Of a DNA stretch of 39,894 nucleotides, positions 15,964 through 23,900 are shown one piece after another. Source of the DNA: Acidobacteriota bacterium (GTDB taxonomy: Bacteria > Acidobacteriota > Terriglobia > JAJPHL01 > JAPKYU01); contig JAPKYU010000127.1 of assembly GCA_026394175.1 (NCBI GenBank), positions 1-39,894 on the forward strand, given 5' to 3'. A program made the position numbers and the translations under genes. Position 1 is the first letter of the stretch, and every line of letters begins with the position of its first letter. Under the pieces are notes generated by a model. It did no database searches. It saw nothing but the letters and a program-made list of their open reading frames with translations, and was not told the origin of the DNA.

Positions 15964-16347
15964 TCAGGCGTCGCCGGTGGGCACAATGCCGGCGCCCTCC
16001 ACCATCAGGACCACGGCTGGCTCCGGCGCCCGCGTGCGGTGAACGACCTTCTTGGGCACCACGAAGCCCTGTCGCGGCCCCAGTTCCACGGTGCGGCCCT
16101 CCAGGTCGATGAGGAACCGGCCCTCCACCACGTAGAAAAACTCGTCCTGGTCGTCGTGCTTGTGCCAGTGGTACTCACCCTGCAGGACACCGAGCCGGAC
16201 CACCGAGTCGTTCACCCGGCAAAGCGTCTGGTTGTACCAGCGGTCGGTGCAGGCGGCGATGAGGGCGGGCACGTCCACCACCTCCAGCGGGCCGTAGTAC
16301 ACATTGAGGTGCGTCGCGTAGGGATAGTTCTTTCCTGCATCTGCCAT
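15964..16347 (-). CDS. Small cupin-domain protein
   Basis: 127 residues, a single cupin barrel. The metal-binding motif is complete: GEYHWHKHDDQDEFFYVVEG gives the two His and the Glu (H60, H62 or H64, E69), and the second motif is present in LGPRQGFVVPKKVVHRTRAP. Small stand-alone cupins bind a divalent metal and act as isomerases, dioxygenases or sensors; this one has no further clue. The ATG at 16347 has AAAGGAGTAAGGC upstream. It is divergent from the DUF58 gene, with a compound repeat between them. Confidence 0.9.
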   Translation of the reverse strand: MADAGKNYPYATHLNVYYGPLEVVDVPALIAACTDRWYNQTLCRVNDSVVRLGVLQGEYHWHKHDDQDEFFYVVEGRFLIDLEGRTVELGPRQGFVVPKKVVHRTRAPEPAVVLMVEGAGIVPTGDA

Positions 16348-16450
16348 GCCTTACTCCTTTTGGCGCCCGCGCCTGGCAGCGTGGTGTCGCGTTATTAGCT
16401 TAACAGCGCGCCCGGGCGCTTCTATGCGACAATCGAATGCGGGTCGGGGC

Positions 16451-16656
16451 GGCACCTGATACTTGGCACCTGACACCTGAGGTACTTGCAAAATTCCAGA
16501 ATGGGCGCAGCAACAGAGCCGCGAGCGTCAGCGAGCGGGTGCTGGCGCAGCGCTGCGTTGGCCTTGCGGGGCACCCGCTCGCTGACGCTCGCGGCTCTGT
16601 TGTCTTGAATGGAATTCTGCAAGTACCTCACCTGATACCTGGCACTTGGCACCTGA
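16451..16656. repeat. Compound repeat F: nested palindrome inside a heptamer tract (unit ACCTGAC)
   Basis: Heptamers ACCTGAT ACTTGGC ACCTGAC ACCTGAG (16453-16480) and, in the same orientation, ACCTGAT ACCTGGC ACTTGGC ACCTGA (16630-16656) flank a nested palindrome. Outer arms of 20 bases (16479-16498 and 16610-16629, one mismatch) enclose a perfect 32-base inverted repeat (16511-16542 with 16571-16602) and a 28-base loop. This accounts for most of the 309-base gene-free stretch 16348-16656; the rest is the cupin leader. The DUF58 ATG at 16657 follows directly. Confidence 0.93.
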
Positions 16657-17955
16657 ATGACCGTTGACGTTCCTGCCTGGAAAAGATTCGGCGGCGCCAT
16701 GCTGGCGCTGAGCGTGGCGTTCCTGCTCGCTGTCTACTCCGACATCCTGGCGCACGAAGGCAACGTGTTGGGCACCGCGGTGGCGGGCTCGCTGGCGCTG
16801 GGGCTGGCCGGCTTTGTGGCCGTGACCGCGGTCCCCTACCTGGCGCGCCGCACCAGCCTGGGCTGGCTGCGCGCCAGCATCGATTATCACCTGACGCGGG
16901 AAGGCATGGTATTCATCGCCAGCGTACTCGTGCTGTCGATTGCGGCGCTGAACACCGGCAACAACATGCTGTTCCTCATCGTGGCCACCATGCTGGCCGC
17001 CATCCTGGTGTCCGGGGTGGTGTCGCGGATGGTGCTGGAGGGAGTGGAGCTGGACGTGCTGCTGCCGGACCACGTCTTCGCCCGCCAGCCCGTTCTGGCG
17101 CGCCTGCGCCTGAAGAACCGCAAGCGGCTGGCGCCCTCCTTCTCCATCGCGGTAGTGGGCGACGAGCGAGGGCGCGGCAGCGACGGCCATCCGCGCGACA
17201 ACATCCTGGGACCGGGGGTCTATTTCCCCTACGTGCGGTCGGGCAGCACCGTCACCCAGTCGGTGGAAGTGCGCTTCCCGCGCCGGGGAAACTACCACCA
17301 GGACCATTTCGGCATCAGCACCCGCTTCCCCTTCGGCTTTCTGGAGAAGGTGCTGAAGGTGCCGGCCCGCCGGGAGCTGTTGGTGTACCCGGCCGTGGAG
17401 CCGACCGAGGAGTTTTACGAGGTGCTGCCGCTGCTCAGCGGAGAATTGGAAAGCTACCTGCGCGGGCGGGGGCACGACCTGTATACCATCCGAGACTACC
17501 AGCCCGGCGACGGCGCCCGCTTCGTGGATTGGAAAGCGTCGGCCCACACCGGGCTGCTGATGGTCCGGGAATTCACGCGCGAGGACGAGCGCCGGGTGCA
17601 GCTTGTGTTCGACCGCGCCATGCCGGCTGCCGCGGCTGAGGCCCCCAAAGCCGGCGAGCGGTTCGAGCGGGCCGTCGAGTTCTGCGCCGCGCTGGCCTGG
17701 CATTTCTACCAAATCGACTCGCAGCTCGAGTTTCTTTCCGACGATTTCCAAACGCCGTCGGCGCCGGCCGCCGAGGTGGTCTTCGACATCCTGCGCTACC
17801 TGGCGACGGTCGAGGCGCGCCCCTCCCAGCAGGATTTCCTGGCGGCGATCGGCGATACGGGTTCGTTCAAGATCATTTTGACGTCGGCCGCCCCCGGCTC
17901 CATCCCCACCCACCTCTGGACCTGCTCGTATTTCCTGTTCCTCGAACGGCTGTAG
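16657..17955 (+). CDS. DUF58 domain membrane protein
   Basis: 432 residues. Three hydrophobic segments at the N-terminus (FGGAMLALSVAFLLAVYSDI; LALGLAGFVAVTAVPYLA; MLFLIVATMLAAILVSGVVS), then a cytoplasmic beta-rich part and the DUF58 signature (RGRGHDLYTIRDYQPGDGAR, FVDWKASAHTGLLMVREF), leading into a VWA-like fold. DUF58 proteins work with MoxR ATPases; a MoxR gene lies at 9715-10668 on the other strand. The ATG follows repeat tract F with no Shine-Dalgarno sequence, and the TAG stop opens repeat tract G. Likely followed in the same transcript by the secreted protein gene at 18153. Confidence 0.9.
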   Translation: MTVDVPAWKRFGGAMLALSVAFLLAVYSDILAHEGNVLGTAVAGSLALGLAGFVAVTAVPYLARRTSLGWLRASIDYHLTREGMVFIASVLVLSIAALNTGNNMLFLIVATMLAAILVSGVVSRMVLEGVELDVLLPDHVFARQPVLARLRLKNRKRLAPSFSIAVVGDERGRGSDGHPRDNILGPGVYFPYVRSGSTVTQSVEVRFPRRGNYHQDHFGISTRFPFGFLEKVLKVPARRELLVYPAVEPTEEFYEVLPLLSGELESYLRGRGHDLYTIRDYQPGDGARFVDWKASAHTGLLMVREFTREDERRVQLVFDRAMPAAAAEAPKAGERFERAVEFCAALAWHFYQIDSQLEFLSDDFQTPSAPAAEVVFDILRYLATVEARPSQQDFLAAIGDTGSFKIILTSAAPGSIPTHLWTCSYFLFLERL

Positions 17956-17993
17956 CAGAAGGCAGAAAGCAGAAGGCGGAAAGCAGAAGGCGG
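17953..17993. repeat. Heptamer repeat tract G (unit AGAAGGC, single arm)
   Basis: AGAAGGC AGAAAGC AGAAGGC GGAAAGC AGAAGGC GGC in 7-base steps, starting at the TAG stop of the DUF58 gene (17953-17955). No inverted arm is seen, but ACCGCTCTTG follows and is the reverse complement of part of the loop of tract E. Confidence 0.88.
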
Positions 17994-18152
17994 CACGACC
18001 GCTCTTGCCGCTTTTCGGTGGGTTTTGCTTGCCACTTGTGGTATAAAAGGTGCTTCGGGTGAGGAGGATCAGAGCCGGACAACGGCAGCCGGGCATGACC
18101 CGGCCCTCGCGCCGAAGGAACCGGACCTCGGGCCCTTCCACTGGTTGGTTGA

Positions 18153-18917
18153 ATGAGGAACTGGCTGCTCGGAATACTTGCCGCGCTGGTAGTGGCGTGT
18201 GGGCCGGTCTTCGCCGCTCCCGGCGGGGACGACGACATCTGGCAATACGTCCAGTCGCGCTCTCTTCAGGAAAACATCCCTTACACTGTCGATGTCTCGA
18301 TCAGCGCCATAATTCCGGCGCTCGGCAAGCAAGGCCAGTTTCACGCCATAAAACGGCAGTTTGACGGCAGCCGCTTCCAATACGAGCAAATGCAGTTTGA
18401 GGGCGACGGGCTGGTGAAAACCAGGGTGATCGCCCGCTACCTGGCGGCCGAACTCGAGGCCCAGCGCCCCGAAGAAAAGCTGGCCACCCAGATCACTCCC
18501 GCCAATTACGAATTCAAGCTGAAAGGCCGGGTGCGGGAGGCGGGCCGCGAGCTGCTGTTGTTTCAGGTGAAGCCGCGCAAGAAGCGCCCGGGCCTGTTCC
18601 AGGGCCAGATCTGGATCGACAGCCTGACGCGCCAGCCGGTGCGCGAAGCCGGGAAGCTGGCGAAGTTGCCCTCGCTGTGGGTAAAGGAGATCAACTTCAC
18701 GCGCGATTACATAGTTGCGAACGGCCTCGCGGTTGTTTCACGGATTGCCTCCGAAGTCCGCACCCGCATCGTGGGAAAAGCGAAGATCACGGTGGCCTTT
18801 GACCAGTACCGGTTTGAAGCGGTACCTGAGCCGGCCCTGACGTCGCTCGGCCTGCTGCCGGACTCGCCCATTCGCTCCAACAGCCTCGCTGAGCTCTGCT
18901 CCAGCCCGCTGCCATAA
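18153..18917 (+). CDS. Secreted protein, LolA/outer-membrane-sorting-like fold (unknown function)
   Basis: 254 residues. Signal peptide (MRNWLLGILAALVVACGPVF then AAPGG). The mature part alternates strands with QYVQSRSLQENIPYTVDVSI, YEFKLKGRVREAGRELLLFQ, RPGLFQGQIWIDSLTRQPVR and WVKEINFTRDYIVANGLAVV. The last segments read like the LolA/LolB-type or outer-membrane lipoprotein-sorting beta-sheet common in Acidobacteria (lipid contact with the product of X-V-x-I-D-x-x-T-x-x-P-V). I am not certain of the family. A Cys at position 16 is too far inside for a clear lipobox. The TAA stop opens repeat tract H. Confidence 0.82.
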   Translation: MRNWLLGILAALVVACGPVFAAPGGDDDIWQYVQSRSLQENIPYTVDVSISAIIPALGKQGQFHAIKRQFDGSRFQYEQMQFEGDGLVKTRVIARYLAAELEAQRPEEKLATQITPANYEFKLKGRVREAGRELLLFQVKPRKKRPGLFQGQIWIDSLTRQPVREAGKLAKLPSLWVKEINFTRDYIVANGLAVVSRIASEVRTRIVGKAKITVAFDQYRFEAVPEPALTSLGLLPDSPIRSNSLAELCSSPLP

Positions 18918-19026
18918 GTCCAAAGTTCAAGGTCCAACGTCCAAGGGGCAAAGTGCGCGCCTGAGCTCCAGGGAGTTTTTTAAGTGCCGCGGGCGAAGCC
19001 CGGGGCTGCCTTTGGACCTTGGACTA
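18915..19026. repeat. Heptamer repeat tract H (unit RGTCCAA, inverted arms) between convergent genes
   Basis: Left arm AGTCCAA AGTTCAA GGTCCAA CGTCCAA GG (18917-18945). Right arm TTTGGAC CTTGGAC TAG (19011-19026). The stop codons of both converging genes (TAA 18915-18917 and, on minus, TAG 19024-19026) lie at the outer edges of the arms. The loop holds a GC hairpin (CGGGCGAAGCCCG), which may serve as a bidirectional terminator. Confidence 0.88.
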
Positions 19027-21192
19027 GAGGTAGTGCCAGACGGGGCGCAGGTGATCAGCCACCTGGGCCAATTCGGCATCGGCACAGGTGCGGGCGAAAT
19101 ACTCCAGTGCCCGGTGGCCGCTGGTGGTGTCCACGTGGGCCACGGCGTTCAGGGCCGCCTTGCGCAGCGGCAGCGGCAGGGTGGTTTCGCCGGCGCAGTC
19201 CAGCAGGCACTCAACCGCCTCCTGCGTCTCGATGGCGCCCATCACGGCCAGCGCTTTTTCCAGCAGATAGGACCGAAGGCCAGTCTGAGGCTGGCGCACC
19301 AGGCACTCCAGGAAGGGAACGGCGCTTGGTTCCTTCAGCATCAGCAGGTCGTCGAGGGCGGTTTCCACCAGGTTGGGCTTGAGCGACGGAAGGGCGCGCG
19401 CCAGTACCACGCCGCGCGCCAGGGAGCGGGTCTTGATCGCGGCCTGTACGGCCTCTCTCTGCACGCGCTCGTCCTCGTGCGCCAGGGGCCCATCCAGATG
19501 CTCCAGCAGCGTGGGATCGCCCAGGTCGCCCAGCAGCAGCACGGCGTCACGGACGATGTACCAGCGGGGATGGGAGATGCGCTCGAACAAAGCGGGCGCT
19601 GCCGCCTTGCCCAAGCGCCGCAGGAGGTGGTGGATGCGCAGGCGCCGGGCGGCCTGTGGCTCCTTTTCGAACACCGCCAGCAGCTCCCGCGCCGCCTGGT
19701 CCCCCACCCGCTTGAGCAGGCCGGCGATCCCGCGGCTGGCCTCGTCCTGCTCCTTGTCGATCCACGCCGCCACCAACTGCGCCAGCGTGTTAGGCTTCAA
19801 CAGACGAGGTTGGAGCTGACGGGCGGCCTGGCCGCCGGGCGATGGCCGCCCGGCCAGTTGTGCCACGGCCGCGGCCCCGGCGGTGGCCAGCGGCAACTGC
19901 CGCCGTTGCGCCGCCGCGTCAATCAGCGCCGAAAGGGCCTCAGCCAGCGTAGTGGCCACCGGCAGACACCGTTCCTGCTGGAGACGGGCCACGATGGCGT
20001 CCTGCAACTGCTGCGCGTTGGCAGGCAGGCCGGCGCTGCACAACTCCGTCAGCGCATCGCGGGCACGGCCAAGAACCGTGAGCCGGTCGGCGTCCTCCGC
20101 CGGCCCCGCGGCGGCGAGCATTGCCAGCAGCCACTCGGCTGCCAGATTCATTCTCTCTCCGGTGGTGGCGTTTTCGATTTCCACGAGCAGCCAGTAGTAT
20201 TCCTGGGTACGGGCTTTTAATGCGCCGAGCCGCCCCTCCAGGGGTTGGCACATCCATTCCGCGTATTCAGTCAGTCGCTGGCGCGCCCCCGCGGTCAACG
20301 AGCCCGCGGGGAAAGCGTCCAGCAAGCGGCGCGGGTCCTGTTCCTGGACCGCCAGGCCGCGCAACATGCGCTCCGCTTGCGCGACATTACCCTTTGACGC
20401 CGCCAAAGCGGCGTTCTGGAGCAGCGCGGATTTCAGCAACTCCGCGCCGTTCGTCCCGGCGCCCGCCGCCGCGTCCCGCAGCATCTGGGAAAGGGCGGAG
20501 GGGTCGGCCTGGCGCACGATGTCGGTCAGCAACTCCTGCACTTGGGGGAGCAGGACACGTTGTTGCGGCGTCAGGGACGGGTCGAGGCCGGCGGCCAGCG
20601 CCTGCAATTGCTCGGGACCGACCGTCACGCCTTGCTCCGCCTTCGTCTGTTGGAGCGCCTGCAGCAGCCACCTGGGCACTTTGGCCATGGCTGCCGCCTC
20701 CTCCGCGGAGGTGATCACGGCCAGGCTGCCTTCGTCGGCCGCCGTCTGCACGCCGACGATGCGCGCATGGGCCAGCGGGTTGTTACGCAAAAAGGGGCCC
20801 ATGCCGCCCTGCTGGTCGATTGTTTCCGGGCTGGTGGCCAGCACCGCGATGGCCCGGCACAATTCGCCCTCGTCGATGCCTGCTGTGAATGATATGAAGC
20901 CGACACGCCGCTTCGCCAGCTCGCCGGCCAGCCACGATAGCGACGGATCGCTGAGCGGCAGGCTGTTGAGCAGGACGTTGTTGAACTGGAAACCGATGGA
21001 GAGCGTGGCCGTTTCCTTTAGCACGGCTTGCAGCGCCTGCAGCGCGCGCCGCACCAGCGACTGGGCTTGAGGATGCTCTGAGGAATAGAGTGCGAACAAG
21101 CGAAGCGCGCCCTGCAGCATGCGCACGAACTGGATTCCCTGGCCGCGCAGGATGCTGGTAACGGGCGTCGCCCCTCTTTTTGCTGGGCTCAT
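19024..21192 (-). CDS. Large HEAT-repeat protein
   Basis: 722 residues, predicted almost entirely helical, Ala- and Leu-rich, no signal peptide. C-terminal HEAT-like repeats are clear from about residue 500: HPRWYIVRDAVLLLGDLGDP, DERVQREAVQAAIKTRSLAR, and VPFLECLVRQPQTGLRSYLL. The N-terminal part (GIQFVRMLQGALRLFALYSS; HPQAQSLVRRALQALQAVLK) is a distinct helical domain that I do not recognise. HEAT arrays are protein-binding scaffolds. The ATG has no ribosome site; TATTGT sits right before it and may be a -10 box. The stop merges with repeat tract H. Possibly linked to signalling or motility, but nothing in the sequence proves it. Confidence 0.88.
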   Translation of the reverse strand: MSPAKRGATPVTSILRGQGIQFVRMLQGALRLFALYSSEHPQAQSLVRRALQALQAVLKETATLSIGFQFNNVLLNSLPLSDPSLSWLAGELAKRRVGFISFTAGIDEGELCRAIAVLATSPETIDQQGGMGPFLRNNPLAHARIVGVQTAADEGSLAVITSAEEAAAMAKVPRWLLQALQQTKAEQGVTVGPEQLQALAAGLDPSLTPQQRVLLPQVQELLTDIVRQADPSALSQMLRDAAAGAGTNGAELLKSALLQNAALAASKGNVAQAERMLRGLAVQEQDPRRLLDAFPAGSLTAGARQRLTEYAEWMCQPLEGRLGALKARTQEYYWLLVEIENATTGERMNLAAEWLLAMLAAAGPAEDADRLTVLGRARDALTELCSAGLPANAQQLQDAIVARLQQERCLPVATTLAEALSALIDAAAQRRQLPLATAGAAAVAQLAGRPSPGGQAARQLQPRLLKPNTLAQLVAAWIDKEQDEASRGIAGLLKRVGDQAARELLAVFEKEPQAARRLRIHHLLRRLGKAAAPALFERISHPRWYIVRDAVLLLGDLGDPTLLEHLDGPLAHEDERVQREAVQAAIKTRSLARGVVLARALPSLKPNLVETALDDLLMLKEPSAVPFLECLVRQPQTGLRSYLLEKALAVMGAIETQEAVECLLDCAGETTLPLPLRKAALNAVAHVDTTSGHRALEYFARTCADAELAQVADHLRPVWHYL

Positions 21193-21305
21193 ACAATACC
21201 CGGAGCGCCCCGCGGCCCGCCGCTAACTGGCCGCCATAGGCGCTGCGACCTCTGATTCAGCAGTGCAATTGGCGTTCCGAAAGATTAGTTGTTTCTTATC
21301 AATCA

Positions 21306-21420
21306 CCTAGTACAGCATAGGTGCCGTTGAGCCAGGCGCCGGTGGGGAAGTTTTGAAACGGAATTCCGGTACCGACGTACCACACAGTAGACGAGTTAGC
21401 CACCTGTTGAAGACAGCGGT
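21306..21420 (-). pseudogene. C-terminal remnant of an FG-GAP/VCBS-like protein (weak)
   Basis: A minus-strand frame encodes QQVANSSTVWYVGTGIPFQN then FPTGAWLNGTYAVLGD and a stop. TVWYVG followed by F-Q-N resembles the end of FG-GAP repeat proteins (typical TVWYMGG). There is no start codon or continuation upstream, where gyaR begins on the other strand. This remnant lies in the 258-base gap between the HEAT and gyaR genes; the rest of that gap shows nothing I recognise. Speculative. Confidence 0.3.
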
Positions 21421-21450
21421 GCTTCCCCTGTAGGATGCTTGAATCAGTCT

Positions 21451-22443
21451 ATGAACCAGAGAGCAAAGGTCCTGGTCTCGCGACGAATCCCGCAACCGGC
21501 CATCGACATGCTCGCCGCGCGCTTGGAAGTGGAAGTGAGCGAGCACGACCGCCCGCTGACCCCCGAAGAACTGCGCAGCCGGCTGGCCGGCAAGCAGGGG
21601 CTGGTGTGCCTGCTGCAGGACAAGATCAATGAGCAACTGCTGTCGGCGGTTCCGGAATTAAAGGTGGCCTCGAACGTCGCGGTGGGGTACGACAACATGG
21701 ACCTGGCCGCGGCCACCCGTCGCGGCGTGCTGCTGACGAACACGCCGGAGGTGCTCACCGACACGACGGCCGATTTTGCCTTCGCCCTGTTGCTGGCCGC
21801 CGCCCGCCGCGTGGCGGAAGCCGACCGGTTCGTGCGGGCCGGCCGGTTCACGGAATGGAAGATCGACCTGCTGCTCGGCCAGGACGTCCATCATGCCACG
21901 CTGGGGATCTTCGGCATGGGGCGCATCGGCCGGGCGCTGGCGCGGCGCGGTGGCGGCTTCGACATGCGGCTGCTGTATCACGACGCCACCCGGCAGCCGG
22001 CCGAGGTGGAGCGGGAATTGCGCCTGGAGTATGTCTCCAAGGAGACGCTGCTCGGCGAATCCGACTTCATCAGTCTGCATGTGCCGCTGTTGCCCGCGAC
22101 GCGCCATCTGATCGGAGCCGCGGAGCTGGCCATGATGAAGCGCACCGCCATCCTGGTGAACACGGCGCGCGGGCCGGTGGTGGATGAGCAGGCGCTGGTG
22201 GACGCCCTGAAGGCCGGCGGGATTGCCGCGGCCGGCCTGGACGTATTTGAATTCGAGCCCCGCGTGCACCCGGAGTTGATGCAGTTGGACAACGTCGTGC
22301 TGGCGCCGCACATCGCCAGCGCCTCGGTGGCCACGCGCCGGCGCATGGCCATGCTGGCCGCGGAGAATTGCATTGCCGCGTTGACCGGGCGCATCCCGCC
22401 CAACCTGCTCAACCCGCGGGTGCTGGAGAAGAAACGGCTGTAG
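21451..22443 (+). CDS. gyaR: D-2-hydroxyacid dehydrogenase (glyoxylate/hydroxypyruvate reductase, GyaR-like)
   Basis: 330 residues. NAD(P) Rossmann motif GMGRIG at 155-160. Catalytic trio: Arg240 in NTARGPVVDE, Glu269 in LDVFEFEPRV and His287 in LAPHIASAS. Substrate loop VGYDNMDL. This is the D-isomer-specific 2-hydroxyacid dehydrogenase family; the neighbours (glycerate kinase, beta-hydroxyacid dehydrogenase) point to reduction of hydroxypyruvate or glyoxylate to D-glycerate or glycolate. The ATG at 21451 is chosen; a TTG at 21439 lies nearer to AGGA. The TAG stop opens repeat tract J. Confidence 0.93.
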   Translation: MNQRAKVLVSRRIPQPAIDMLAARLEVEVSEHDRPLTPEELRSRLAGKQGLVCLLQDKINEQLLSAVPELKVASNVAVGYDNMDLAAATRRGVLLTNTPEVLTDTTADFAFALLLAAARRVAEADRFVRAGRFTEWKIDLLLGQDVHHATLGIFGMGRIGRALARRGGGFDMRLLYHDATRQPAEVERELRLEYVSKETLLGESDFISLHVPLLPATRHLIGAAELAMMKRTAILVNTARGPVVDEQALVDALKAGGIAAAGLDVFEFEPRVHPELMQLDNVVLAPHIASASVATRRRMAMLAAENCIAALTGRIPPNLLNPRVLEKKRL

Positions 22444-22510
22444 ACTGTAGGCTGTGGGCTGTGGAGGCCGGCCGTGGCCTACAGCCCACAGCCCACAGCC
22501 TACAGCCTAT
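22441..22510. repeat. Heptamer repeat tract J (unit CCYACAG, inverted arms)
   Basis: Left arm CTGTAGG CTGTGGG CTGTGGA (22445-22465) and right arm CCTACAG CCCACAG CCCACAG CCTACAG CCTA (22478-22509) around a GGCCGGCC core. Same unit as tracts A and L. The gyaR TAG (22441-22443) begins the tract and the glycerate kinase ATG is at 22512. Confidence 0.93.
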
Positions 22511-22511
22511 T

Positions 22512-23807
22512 ATGCGTGAAACGTTGCGAGAGATGTTCGTGCAGGCGCTGCGAGAACTGGACCTGCCGGCGCGCATGAAGGAGCGGATGTGGGCCAAGGG
22601 CACGGTCCTGGAGATTTCGGGCGACCTGTACCCGTTCGATCAGCTCCGCGACGTCCGCGTGATTGCCTTCGGGAAGGCGGCGGCCCAGATGGCGGCAACC
22701 ATCGACGAAATCCTGGGCGCCGGGCGGGCCCGGGGGCTGGTGGTGCCCAGCGCCCCGCCCCGCCAGCCGCTTCCCAACTTTCAGTACATCGTCGGCGGGC
22801 ATCCGTATCCGAACGCTCACACCATCGAGGCAGGGGAGGCGGCGCTGCGGATGGCCGCCGGAGCCACCCCCGATACCATGTTCCTGTTCCTGATCTCCGG
22901 CGGCGGCTCGGCGCTGCTGGACAAGCCGTTGTTCGACGATATTTCCATCGACGACCTGGCCGCGTTCAATCGCTTGCTGGTGACCTGCGGCGCCGACATT
23001 TACGAGATGAACGCGCTGCGAAAGCACTTCTCGGCGGTCAAGGGCGGACGGCTGGCGCTGGCCGCCCAGCCGGGCAGGCAGGCGACCATCTACGTTTCCG
23101 ATGTGCCGGCCGACAAGCCCTCCACCGTGGCCAGCGGCCCGACCATGCCGGATGAATCGTCGGTGGCCGAGTGCCGGGCCATCGCCGCGCGGTATGGCAT
23201 GATCGAGCGTTTGCCCGCGGCATACGCCGCCCGCTTGGGCTCCGGCGACTTGCCGGAGACTCCCAAGCCCGGCGACCCCCGCTTCGCCGGCAGCCGCTAC
23301 TATGCCGTGCTTTCCAACCAGGACGGCATAGACGCGCTGAAGCGATTGTCCGAGCGGCGCGGCTGGCAGACCGTGATCGACGTGAGCTGCGATGACTGGC
23401 CGCTTCCCCGCGCCGCCGACTACTTGTTGGAGAAACTGCGCGGTCTGCGCCGGCAGGCCGGCGCCACCGTCTGCCTGATCAGCGGCGGGGAGCTGAGCTG
23501 TCCGGTGACCGGGTCCGGCGTCGGCGGGCGGAACGCCGCTTTCGCGCTCTATTGTGCCGCGAAGATCGCGGGCCAGCCGCTGGCCGTCATGAGCGCCGGC
23601 ACCGACGGTATCGACGGCAACAGCCTTGCGGCCGGCGCCGTCGCGGCCGGCGATACGGTGGCCCGCGCCTGCGTGCTCGGCCTGGACCCGGCCGAGTCGT
23701 TCCGCCAGAGCGATTCCTACACCTTCTTCGCCGAGCTCGGCGATGAAATCGTAACCGGGCCCACGGGCAATAACGTGCGCGACTTGCGAATGCTGGTCGC
23801 GGAATGA
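22512..23807 (+). CDS. Glycerate 2-kinase (MOFRL family)
   Basis: 431 residues. GKP/MOFRL-type glycerate kinase: IAFGKAAAQMA, VGGHPYPNAHTIEAGEAAL, the phosphate loop LISGGGSALLD (129-137), KHFSAVKGGRLA, VSDVPADKPSTVASGPTMPD, and the MOFRL domain with GGRNAAFAL and MSAGTDGIDGNS. It phosphorylates D-glycerate to 2-phosphoglycerate, which enters glycolysis. Second gene of the gyaR operon, so product and substrate link directly. The ATG is one base after repeat tract J, with no Shine-Dalgarno sequence, so initiation probably depends on coupling or on the repeat structure. Confidence 0.93.
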   Translation: MRETLREMFVQALRELDLPARMKERMWAKGTVLEISGDLYPFDQLRDVRVIAFGKAAAQMAATIDEILGAGRARGLVVPSAPPRQPLPNFQYIVGGHPYPNAHTIEAGEAALRMAAGATPDTMFLFLISGGGSALLDKPLFDDISIDDLAAFNRLLVTCGADIYEMNALRKHFSAVKGGRLALAAQPGRQATIYVSDVPADKPSTVASGPTMPDESSVAECRAIAARYGMIERLPAAYAARLGSGDLPETPKPGDPRFAGSRYYAVLSNQDGIDALKRLSERRGWQTVIDVSCDDWPLPRAADYLLEKLRGLRRQAGATVCLISGGELSCPVTGSGVGGRNAAFALYCAAKIAGQPLAVMSAGTDGIDGNSLAAGAVAAGDTVARACVLGLDPAESFRQSDSYTFFAELGDEIVTGPTGNNVRDLRMLVAE

Positions 23808-23818
23808 CTGGACGGGCG

Positions 23819-23893
23819 GTTTTCAGTTGTCGGTCGTCAGCCGACGGCCGGCTGGTCAAAACTGAAAACTGAAAACTGTGAACTGACAACTGG
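23819..23893. repeat. Heptamer repeat tract K (unit AAACTGA, inverted arms)
   Basis: Left arm TTTTCAG TTGTCGG TCGTCAG (23820-23840). Right arm AAACTGA AAACTGA AAACTGT GAACTGA CAACTGG (23859-23893). It starts about ten bases past the glycerate kinase stop. The last unit runs into GGAGAAGCA and supplies the ribosome site of the next gene. Confidence 0.9.
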
Positions 23894-23900
23894 AGAAGCA

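Noticed and set aside
16422-16700. Frames encoding RAASVSER and LADARGS on both strands
   Set aside because: Wholly explained by the palindromic and heptamer repeats of compound repeat F; the same peptides arise from the repeat at 32747.
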